Of a DNA stretch of 64,000 bases, positions 1-7,971 are shown one piece after another. The first letter of the stretch is position 1. Each line of letters begins with the position of its first letter. The notes beneath the pieces were generated by a model. That model was given only the letters and a program-made list of their open reading frames with translations, was not told the DNA's origin and ran no database searches. The position numbers and the translations under genes were made by a program. The stretch comes from Acidobacteria bacterium Ga0077534 (GTDB lineage Bacteria > Acidobacteriota > Blastocatellia > Pyrinomonadales > Pyrinomonadaceae). The DNA lies in assembly GCA_001464455.1 (NCBI GenBank), contig LNEI01000010.1, positions 62,001 to 126,000 on the forward strand. Direction: 5' to 3'.

Positions 1-694
1 TTACAGCCGCTTTTAATTCTTCGAGATGGTCTTTACCGGGTTCAGGAGACCTGCCCCCGAAAGTGACATCGCGCCAGTCATGGAGGGTTTCGACCTCTAA
101 TCCTCTATCTCTTAGACACTTATCGAGATATCCGCGGCCAGTGCCCCACAAGGCATCGTACGCATATTGCCCCTTGGCATCGGCGATCGTTTCAAAGTCG
201 ATCTTCTTGGTAAGATCGTCTAGATAAGCGGGCTTCGGGTCGTAACTCTCGATGGATCCGCCAGAAGCGTCGGACGCAGTACGCTTTTCGGCAATGCCTG
301 CCTCGATCTCCTTGGTAATCTCAGGCAACGCCGGAGCACCATCCGCAGTTGAAAACTTTATTCCCTGATACTCCGGAGGATTATGCGAGGCCGTGAAATT
401 CAGGCCGCCGGCGGCCCCAAGGCTGCGTATTGTGTTTGAAATAGTTGGCGTCGGCGTTGGCCCCTCACAAATAAGCACACGGAAACCGCGTTGTGATGCG
501 ATGTCTGCCGCCGCCGCCGCGAATTTCTCGCCCATAAACCGCGAGTCGTGGCCGATGATCAGATGCTGGTTCGCGTTTGGCGATTGAGTTTTCAAATAGC
601 TGCAAATCGAGTCGGTAACGATGCGAACGTTTTCGAACGTAAAAGCTTCTGCGATGATCGCCCGCCATCCGGATGTTCCAAATCGTATGGGCAT
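1..694 (-). CDS. Phosphohexomutase (phosphoglucomutase/phosphomannomutase family), partial
   Basis: The N-terminal 231 codons of an alpha-D-phosphohexomutase, which moves phosphate between C1 and C6 of a hexose through a phosphoserine. The start ATG at 694 opens with MPIRFGTSGWRA, typical of the family. The active-site loop TASHNPPEYQGIKF is present at about residues 98-111 and holds the catalytic Ser. GHDSRFMGEKF near residue 50 is also characteristic. The reading frame is still open at base 1, so the C-terminal half lies outside the window. Whether glucose or mannose phosphate is preferred cannot be judged from this part. The gene is divergent from the radical SAM gene. Confidence 0.9.
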   Translation of the reverse strand, partial: MPIRFGTSGWRAIIAEAFTFENVRIVTDSICSYLKTQSPNANQHLIIGHDSRFMGEKFAAAAADIASQRGFRVLICEGPTPTPTISNTIRSLGAAGGLNFTASHNPPEYQGIKFSTADGAPALPEITKEIEAGIAEKRTASDASGGSIESYDPKPAYLDDLTKKIDFETIADAKGQYAYDALWGTGRGYLDKCLRDRGLEVETLHDWRDVTFGGRSPEPGKDHLEELKAAV

Positions 695-946
695 AATGAC
701 CAGAGCTTCCCCAAACCTTGCTGCTTCGACTCTATTGCGTGAAGTATGAGAAAGTTACCACACAATAAAGCGCCTGTAAAGCAAGTGCTAAAGCGAGTCT
801 AAATATACAATAAATCATATATTTAAGCTCTATAAATTAAGGTGGATGGCGCTAGGAAGGCTTAAAACATGAACGAAATATGAACATTCTCCTTAACCAT
901 CGGTCATTTTGAACGAAATTGATTGGGGCGTGTGTCGCTATGGCCC

Positions 947-978
947 TTTGATACGAATTTTGTCATACGTGTATCAAA
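947..978. promoter_or_regulatory. Inverted repeat TTTGATAC-N16-GTATCAAA
   Basis: Perfect 8-bp arms (947-954 and 971-978) are separated by 16 bp, and the flanks (ggccc on both sides) extend the resemblance with small mismatches. It lies about 100 bp upstream of the sigma-54 promoter match at 1073, the usual distance for a bacterial enhancer-binding protein site. No such activator is encoded in the window, so the regulator is unknown. Confidence 0.4.
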
Positions 979-1072
979 ATGGCCCATTCTAAAAAGCGTT
1001 GAGATTGGATAGCTACTGGTTTTGTATAGGTTTCATCGTATTTTGGTCTGGTAACGTCCCACTGAGCTTTGA

Positions 1073-1088
1073 TGGCACGAGCATTGCC
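1073..1088 (+). promoter_or_regulatory. Sigma-54 (RpoN) promoter match
   Basis: TGGCACGAGCATTGCC matches the TGGCACG-N4-TTGC consensus, with the invariant GG at 1074-1075 and GC at 1086-1087 ten bases apart. Transcription would begin near 1098, giving a leader of about 75 bases before the ATG at 1175 of the radical SAM gene. The match is direct; the activity is inferred. Confidence 0.55.
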
Positions 1089-1174
1089 TTGTTCAGCCTG
1101 AATCTGTGCCCTTCGCTTTCTTATTAGGATTTTGGGGGGCCGTTGGAATATCTCGATAACAGTTGGAGAACATA

Positions 1175-3217
<2,043 letters not shown>

Positions 3218-3225
3218 TTCTTAAC

Positions 3226-3277
3226 TCCCCTCCTGCCTGAGGAGGGGTGGCACCGCTTCGGTGACGGGGTGGTGGGA
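3226..3277 (+). repeat. Palindromic element family A, copy A1 (intergenic)
   Basis: Two consecutive hairpins: CCCCTCC-N7-GGAGGGG (3227-3247), then CACCG-CTT-CGGTG, followed by ACGGGGTGGTGGGAGC. It lies between the radical SAM stop and its terminator. The same layout occurs at 4301-4361, 8971-9024 and, degraded, at 8254-8307. Confidence 0.8.
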
Positions 3278-3287
3278 GCAGTCATTA

Positions 3288-3325
3288 GAAAAGCCTCGTC
3301 GATCGATCGGCGAGGCTTTTTTGTT
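3288..3325 (+). terminator. Rho-independent terminator of the radical SAM gene
   Basis: AAGCCTCG and CGAGGCTT form a stem around a GATCGATC-type loop and are followed by a T run (3317-3322). It lies 70 bases beyond the radical SAM stop. Confidence 0.8.
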
Positions 3326-3333
3326 GGCAAGAC

Positions 3334-3424
3334 GATAGGACGGAATAGGACGGAATAGGACTCATACGACTGATAAGACCCTTATATGTCCTATCAGTCC
3401 TATCTCGTCCTATCTCGTCCTATC
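3334..3424. repeat. Word-repeat inverted tract (GGACGGAATA type)
   Basis: The left half (about 3334-3378) repeats ataggacgga and ataggactca. The right half (3381-3424) repeats the complement, tcctatctcg and tcctatcagt, so the whole forms a long imperfect hairpin. It abuts the 3' end of the four-helix-bundle gene. Related words recur inside that gene (about 3612-3650) and upstream of it (4064-4111). Confidence 0.75.
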
Positions 3425-3434
3425 AACCACTCAC

Positions 3435-4004
3435 CTAATCCTCACCCCGCCGCTGTTTGTCGCGGCGGGCTAGCCTAGCCTTGTACATATTCTCTTTCAG
3501 CCCGCCGTGTTTAAGAAAGTCCTGCTCCAACCGTTTGATCTGCTGGTCAAGGAGGTAGTTTGTTTGGTGGATCAGGCAGATGATGATGTTGGCGACGGTT
3601 TCGGGTGGGCGGGTTTCGAAATAGGGCCTGTAGGACTCATAAGACTCATTCTCGTCCCGGCCGATCTTTCGAACATACAGAGCCTGTTTCGAATTTTTAT
3701 CCCAAAGCTCGTGCCCGCGAACCCGCAAATAGTCGCGGTAATCCTCCAGCAGCTCTTCCAGACTAGCCCTCGCGACGTTCGTCAGCTTGATCTCAGTTTC
3801 CCGCGAAGTCCCGCTCGCCCGGCTGCCCTCGATAATATTCTGCTTCCCCGACCTAGCCGCCTGCACCATCTGGTCGACCGTCCGCGAATATTTATCGACA
3901 TACCGCTCGCAGAAAAACACCGTCGCATCGTAAACGATCCGCGACTTCTTAAATGAAAGCAGCTCCTCATACCCGCCATGCGGCGGAATAAACCCTTCGC
4001 TCAC
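3435..4004 (-). CDS. Four-helix-bundle protein with suffix domain (23S IVP/S23-like family)
   Basis: About 189 residues. FIPPHGGYEELLSFKKS is followed by a four-helix-bundle core (DQMVQAARSGKQNIIEG is the hallmark) and then a C-terminal suffix helix (IICLIHQTNYLLDQQIKRLE). The family is related to the intervening-sequence (S23) proteins and to the Avd accessory protein of diversity-generating retroelements; its function is unknown. I chose GTG 4004 because the conserved part begins directly after it; a longer frame to 4265 only adds translated repeat sequence. The segment RDENESYESYRPYFE between core and suffix is encoded by the same GGACT/TCCTAT words that flank the gene, so the variable middle appears repeat-derived. 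Confidence 0.8.
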   Translation of the reverse strand: MSEGFIPPHGGYEELLSFKKSRIVYDATVFFCERYVDKYSRTVDQMVQAARSGKQNIIEGSRASGTSRETEIKLTNVARASLEELLEDYRDYLRVRGHELWDKNSKQALYVRKIGRDENESYESYRPYFETRPPETVANIIICLIHQTNYLLDQQIKRLEQDFLKHGGLKENMYKARLARRDKQRRGED

Positions 4005-4063
4005 GCACCCAAGTATACTCACCGCAACCCGCCAATCAAGTTCCAGATCGCATCGATCTTTCG

Positions 4064-4111
4064 CATCGGTCCCATCCGTCTTATTTGTCCCATCTGTCCT
4101 ATATTCTCCAC
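4064..4111. repeat. Word-repeat tract (GTCCCATC type) upstream of the four-helix-bundle gene
   Basis: Reiterated catcggtcc, catccgtct, tatttgtcc, catctgtcc and tatattctc units, about 9 bases each. It matches in style the tract at 3334-3424 on the other side of the gene. Confidence 0.6.
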
Positions 4112-4143
4112 CCGCCGCCTGATCCTGATAACATCTGACCAAG

Positions 4144-4473
4144 ATGTACGTCCGCGACAAACGTTCGCCGGTTCCTAAAAACGAGGCCGTCTCGCGGGTG
4201 ATGAGCGCCAACCGCCCCCAAAACTCCAAGCCCGAAATCCACCTCCGCAAAGCCCTCTGGCACACCGGCCTAAAGGGCTATCGCCTCCACTACAAAATAA
4301 AGCTCCCCTCCCGCCCGAGGAGGGGTGGCACGCGTAATTTGCGTGACGGGGTGGTGGCAGCGGTCCGGCCTGACATCAGCTTCGTCAGCAAAAAACTCGC
4401 GATCTTCGTCCACGGTTGCTTTTGGCACCGCTGCCCGATTCATATTGCGGAAAGAGCAGTAGGTGATATATAA
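4144..4473 (+). pseudogene. Truncated Vsr (very-short-patch-repair) endonuclease carrying palindromic element A2
   Basis: The N-terminal two thirds of a Vsr mismatch endonuclease: VSRVMSANR, SKPEIHLRKALWH, YRLHYK, RPDISF and IFVHGCFWHRC. The Asp of RPDISF and the HGCFWH metal region correspond to family active-site residues. After HRCP the family sequence stops and is replaced by IHIAERAVGDI and a stop at 109 residues, so the C-terminal region with the last zinc Cys is missing. About 20 residues at 52-73 (from SRPRR to GVVAAV) interrupt the normal KLPG-RPDIS junction and are encoded by element A2. Probably a decayed gene; the frame itself is intact. Confidence 0.75.
4301..4361 (+). repeat. 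Palindromic element family A, copy A2, in frame in vsr
   Basis: CCCCTCC-CGCCCGA-GGAGGGG, then the second stem CACGC-N7-GCGTG and GACGGGGTGGTGG. It is in the same orientation as copy A1. It adds about 20 codons to the vsr frame without a stop. Confidence 0.8.
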
Positions 4474-4492
4474 AGGATGCGGAAAATCCGAT

Positions 4493-5314
4493 ATGCCAAA
4501 ATCGAGACAAATCTTACGACGCAACGTTCTTGTTACCATCATGAACAATTCGCGCGACTTTGAGATTGCGAGGGATTGTCATTGGTATCGAATTCCCAAA
4601 GATAGTGTCGATAAGTGGCTTGTAAAATCTTGGCCGCCGGAATGGTTGGCTTTTTACCAGACGAAGGTGTTCGGGAAAGAAGCTCACGCCGTAAACTACT
4701 ACGCGAAAGTCCTGGACATTAAAGAGGTTCCGCGGTCGGAACTATTTGCGGAGCATAGTCGTGGCAAGGACCCGGAAAAGATATATGCGAAGTTAATGCT
4801 TGGCCCCTTGCAGCAATTGCCAGAGCCGATATTCAGCCGACGTTTCCGCCGATTGGTTTTCATACCGACAACATGGAAGAAGTTTTCACAGGCTTTCGAG
4901 ATAAATGACCTCTATGATGAGAGTCCCTTAGAGGATAGGTTGTGGGCGGCATTCAAACGTCTCGAGATTTGTGCAGAGCGTCAGGAGTTTTTCGAAGTTG
5001 ATTCGGAATTTGTCGCGCTCGATTTCGCAATCTATTGTGTGAATGGAAAAGTAAATGTTGAAACGGATGGCGATACCTGGCACGCAAATCCCGAGAAAGC
5101 AGCCAAAGACCGTCGCCGCGACAACGCACTGGTTGTCAGAGGTTGGTCAATTCTCCGATTTGGGACCGCCCTGATAATGGAAGAGTTAGACAAACATTGT
5201 TTGCCCAAAATCGTCAGCACAGTGAACTCATTGGGTGGCCTTGATGACCACGGGCTAAGATCAGGCCGAATCGACCTTAACGACAACGACGCGATCCAAC
5301 CAAGGCTGTTCTAA
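4493..5314 (+). CDS. Putative PD-(D/E)xK endonuclease (DUF559/Vsr-like) with conserved N-terminal domain
   Basis: About 273 residues from ATG 4493; a GTG at 4463 and an ATG at 4541 are alternatives. The N-terminal domain (RNVLVTIMNN, HWYRIP, WPPEWLAFYQTKVFG, AVNYYA, then LGPLQQLP and FIPTTWKKF) is a conserved unit that, as I recall the family, often precedes nuclease domains. The C-terminal part has the restriction-endonuclease-like core: FVALDFAIYC, then NVETDGDTWH, then RRRDNALVVRGWSILRFG, as in DUF559 and Vsr. It starts where the vsr remnant ends, so it may have replaced the vsr C-terminus. A DNA repair or defence role is inferred. Confidence 0.65.
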   Translation: MPKSRQILRRNVLVTIMNNSRDFEIARDCHWYRIPKDSVDKWLVKSWPPEWLAFYQTKVFGKEAHAVNYYAKVLDIKEVPRSELFAEHSRGKDPEKIYAKLMLGPLQQLPEPIFSRRFRRLVFIPTTWKKFSQAFEINDLYDESPLEDRLWAAFKRLEICAERQEFFEVDSEFVALDFAIYCVNGKVNVETDGDTWHANPEKAAKDRRRDNALVVRGWSILRFGTALIMEELDKHCLPKIVSTVNSLGGLDDHGLRSGRIDLNDNDAIQPRLF

Positions 5315-5344
5315 GGCGGGGAATCAGATCCGAAAAGCGCCAAG

Positions 5345-5692
5345 TTATTCCAGATCGAATTTATTCAGGCGAGAGCTGATCGCGGATGGCTGACGAAGAA
5401 AGTGCCGGGCAAGCTTCTGCGTGCTCATCCCGTTTGCGCGCATCAACTTGAGTTCGGCGTCCTCTTTGGGCGACCATTTTTCATAAGCCCGTGGATGCTT
5501 TTCTTTTATTTTCGCCAGCCTTGCTTGGTAGTCAGATTGTGATTCGTTTAATTGAAGTGCTTCCTCCGCTGCGTGAAAGATGTCGAGATACGTAATGCCG
5601 GAATGACCGTCAACAATTTGGGCATAACTTTGGCCTTCCGCAATCAAAGAAAGCACTGCACGGGATTTTGGACTAAGTTGCTTTTCACCCAT
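5345..5692 (-). CDS. Small DNA-binding protein, LuxR-type HTH plus Myb/SANT-like C-terminus
   Basis: 115 residues. The N-terminal LSPKSRAVLSLIAEGQS...ITYLDIFHAAEEAL is a LuxR-like helix-turn-helix. The C-terminal YEKWSPKEDAELKLMRANG...ARHFLRQPSAISSRL is the SANT/Myb-like three-helix motif often seen at the ends of helicases and nucleases. It lies 33 bases downstream of the DUF2075 gene on the same strand and is probably co-transcribed with it. Its target is unknown; it could autoregulate the pair or load the ATPase on DNA. Confidence 0.6.
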   Translation of the reverse strand: MGEKQLSPKSRAVLSLIAEGQSYAQIVDGHSGITYLDIFHAAEEALQLNESQSDYQARLAKIKEKHPRAYEKWSPKEDAELKLMRANGMSTQKLARHFLRQPSAISSRLNKFDLE

Positions 5693-5725
5693 GTTAAATC
5701 ACCTCGGCAGATTAGGGTCGGTTCT

Positions 5726-7714
5726 TTAAATCTCTGGAATTCCAATCTCCTTTAGATATCCATACGTCTCATTATAAAACGCCGGCAGGCGTGTCTTGTC
5801 ATTCGGGTTTCCATCAGGTATGCAAATGACCATTCCCTGACGAGCCCGCGTCAAAAGAACTCGATAGGCATTTTTGAGAAACTGTCGCCGGTCAGATTTC
5901 ATTACTCGATTCCAGGTGTTACCGCGAAAAGAAAACATTCCCCAATCGTCTACTTTGAATCTGAAGTCTGCATCCCACGTCACGCAGGCCCAGTCTACCT
6001 CGAGTCCCTGAACCTGAAATTCTGTTGCCGGATCTTCTAAGAAATACGACGAACGAACATCGTTTTTCCCATCAAGAAACCAGTGAACGGGATTCATCGG
6101 AGCTTTAACATGGATTCCCGTAGCCTTTAGTCGCTCGGCACTTGATGAAGCGAGAAGACCGTATCTTTCGGTTCCACGAGCCTTTTCTCGAAGCCACTCC
6201 TTTGCTCTGTTCAAATCGCGAGTAAGGACAAGCGGGTACTTCTTTTGTATGGATGCAAAAAGTTCCGCCGCCCTTTCGCCTTCTAGATCAAGAACTGCTT
6301 TGACAAAGTCAGACACTTTCTCGGCTCGAAATGAACGCATCGATACTGACAGATGCAAACGTTCATCAAAATGTACATGCTCTTTGTCCTTTATTAAATC
6401 GATCACATGCCCTGCGGCATATTCCGAATCATACAATCGATCCGACAAATAGATTTTCCATGTTGAAAATCTTCGATTTAGCGATTCGATCCATTCTGCA
6501 ATGCCAGCCTCTCCACTATTAATCTCCTGCCCGCCACCGACCAAACAAATAACAACTGCCCAATCTTGATGACGGTCTAGGCAAGAAATTAAGAACTCGG
6601 GTTCAGACTGACTAAAATTATTGATGCGTTTTCGACGCTTCATGAAATTGGCCGTCTGCGTCAGGTTCCAGGCCCGTTGAGCTTCATCAAAAATGGCCAC
6701 GTGATCAACCGGGGCCTTTTCCGTGTCTTTGAGATATTCATCTCGATAGTGATGAACATTCTGAATGAAAGCCTTTATCTCGCCGCGTGCCTTGCCTATT
6801 TTTCTAACCGTCCCCTGTTTCTTAGCACGTTGAACATTATCACGAGCAAGAACTTCGGTTAGCACAGAAACCAAAGGTTGATTACCGGACAAGAAGACGC
6901 TAGGCTCATTTTTTTCATGCCCGAGTTTACGCATCTGCCGTGTTGCAACATCTAACCCGACAAGTGTTTTTCCTGCTCCGGGAACTCCAGTAACGAAACA
7001 AATTATCTTTTCACCACCTTTTTCAGCATTTGCGATTATTTCCGAAATAGCTCTTCCTGTTTCGCGAAGATTTCGCGCGGACGCGTCGGTGCGGGCTATG
7101 TTTTCAACAGAATGCTCCCGGTACAAGGCGGTAGCTGCTTCAATAATTGTCGGTGTCGGCGAATATTGCCCGTCGGCCCACTCGTCAGAATTAATGCCTT
7201 CTGTTTCTTCCAAGGTAAGAACTGCTTCGATTGCGTTTCGTAGGTTGGCAACATTAGCGCATAGTGGTGGAGAAATTAGCCTGTCAGGATCAAGTTTCCA
7301 GTCATTCAATGAGATACCGGACCTTGCCTCCGTCGCTATAAGCACGGGGGCAACAATCGCATCATGACTTGTTTTGTGAAAGTTTTTTAGATCCAGTCCG
7401 TAATCCCAGACTTGCTCTTTTGAACCTCGATCAAATCTTGTCGCACCAACCTTGAACTCAAGAACAAAAATGACGTGCCTGATAATCAGAACGACGTCGA
7501 TTCTGCTTCCCATCCTCGGTATCGAATATTCGAAATACAGACTTCCTGTAAAACCTCCCAAGACATTTCGAAGACACTCAATTTGGAATATCCAAGAATG
7601 CTTTTGCTCCTGAACATCATCAAAGTCACTATTTCTAGCCATGATGCCGAGAATCTCATCCGTTGACTGCTGAGAGAATTGGGCAAACGTGTTTGAATAG
7701 TAAAATCGCTTCAT
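5726..7714 (-). CDS. DUF2075 P-loop ATPase/helicase-like protein with N-terminal nuclease domain
   Basis: 662 residues. The N-terminal region at about 60-92 (YSIPRMGSRIDVVL...FVLEFKVGA) has the D...ExK arrangement of a restriction-like nuclease. The Walker A motif TGVPGAGKTLVGL is near 242-254 and the Walker B-like HVAIFDEAQRAWN near 341. A C-terminal helicase-like core ends with FQVQGLEVDWACV, WNRVMKS and AYRVLLTRARQGMVI, as in DUF2075/schlafen-type ATPases. Such proteins are probable nucleic-acid-dependent nuclease-ATPases and are common in defence islands. The leading gene of a two-gene unit with the HTH protein. Base composition looks more AT-rich than the flanking core genes, which suggests transfer. 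Confidence 0.75.
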   Translation of the reverse strand: MKRFYYSNTFAQFSQQSTDEILGIMARNSDFDDVQEQKHSWIFQIECLRNVLGGFTGSLYFEYSIPRMGSRIDVVLIIRHVIFVLEFKVGATRFDRGSKEQVWDYGLDLKNFHKTSHDAIVAPVLIATEARSGISLNDWKLDPDRLISPPLCANVANLRNAIEAVLTLEETEGINSDEWADGQYSPTPTIIEAATALYREHSVENIARTDASARNLRETGRAISEIIANAEKGGEKIICFVTGVPGAGKTLVGLDVATRQMRKLGHEKNEPSVFLSGNQPLVSVLTEVLARDNVQRAKKQGTVRKIGKARGEIKAFIQNVHHYRDEYLKDTEKAPVDHVAIFDEAQRAWNLTQTANFMKRRKRINNFSQSEPEFLISCLDRHQDWAVVICLVGGGQEINSGEAGIAEWIESLNRRFSTWKIYLSDRLYDSEYAAGHVIDLIKDKEHVHFDERLHLSVSMRSFRAEKVSDFVKAVLDLEGERAAELFASIQKKYPLVLTRDLNRAKEWLREKARGTERYGLLASSSAERLKATGIHVKAPMNPVHWFLDGKNDVRSSYFLEDPATEFQVQGLEVDWACVTWDADFRFKVDDWGMFSFRGNTWNRVMKSDRRQFLKNAYRVLLTRARQGMVICIPDGNPNDKTRLPAFYNETYGYLKEIGIPEI

Positions 7715-7824
7715 TTGTGGCAGTTTTTTCGAATTAGATTCTCACACTAACCGTTAAAAGTGAAATATTAATTCTGTGGTCGATCATGCCGACGCAGGTG
7801 CGGTCGAAGCTGGTTTTCTGACTA

Positions 7825-7880
7825 GCGAATAACGAACAACCAATAACGAATAATGAATAACGGATGACAAATAACGAATA
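7825..7880. repeat. ATAACGAAT word-repeat tract
   Basis: Reiterated, slightly varied gaataacga, caataacga, ataatgaat and aataacgaa units. A further short patch (ggataacgaatagggaatagc) lies near 7938-7958. It occupies most of the 257-bp gap between the DUF2075 gene and the ATPase gene; nothing else is visible there. Confidence 0.55.
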
Positions 7881-7971
7881 TTTTATTTTCCGAGCAGATA
7901 TCGTCGGAATGAGCCGTCGAGGACGCCGGGGGAAAGCGGATAACGAATAGGGAATAGCGAAACACGTTGAG

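Larger units (their letters stand above)
695..1174. other. 480-bp AT-rich intergenic region between divergent genes
   Basis: No credible gene is seen. The left two thirds are clearly more AT-rich than the surroundings. It contains an inverted repeat at 947-978 and a sigma-54 promoter match at 1073-1088, both listed separately. The word gaacgaaat occurs twice, near 874 and 911. A weak sigma-70-like pair (TTGAGA at 999, TGTATA at 1023, spacer 18) is also visible but is not persuasive. The length suggests a regulated promoter for the rightward gene. Confidence 0.5.

Noticed and set aside
465-742. Small open frames at 393-742 on both strands
   Set aside because: They lie in other frames of the phosphohexomutase gene, whose own frame shows the TASHNP loop.
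1163-1174. TTG start of the radical SAM gene at 1163
   Set aside because: The GGAG at 1165-1168 is better placed as the ribosome-binding site for ATG 1175.
4005-4265. N-terminal extension of the four-helix-bundle protein to 4265
   Set aside because: The extra residues translate the GTCCCATC word repeats and the antisense of vsr; family similarity begins at FIPPHGG.
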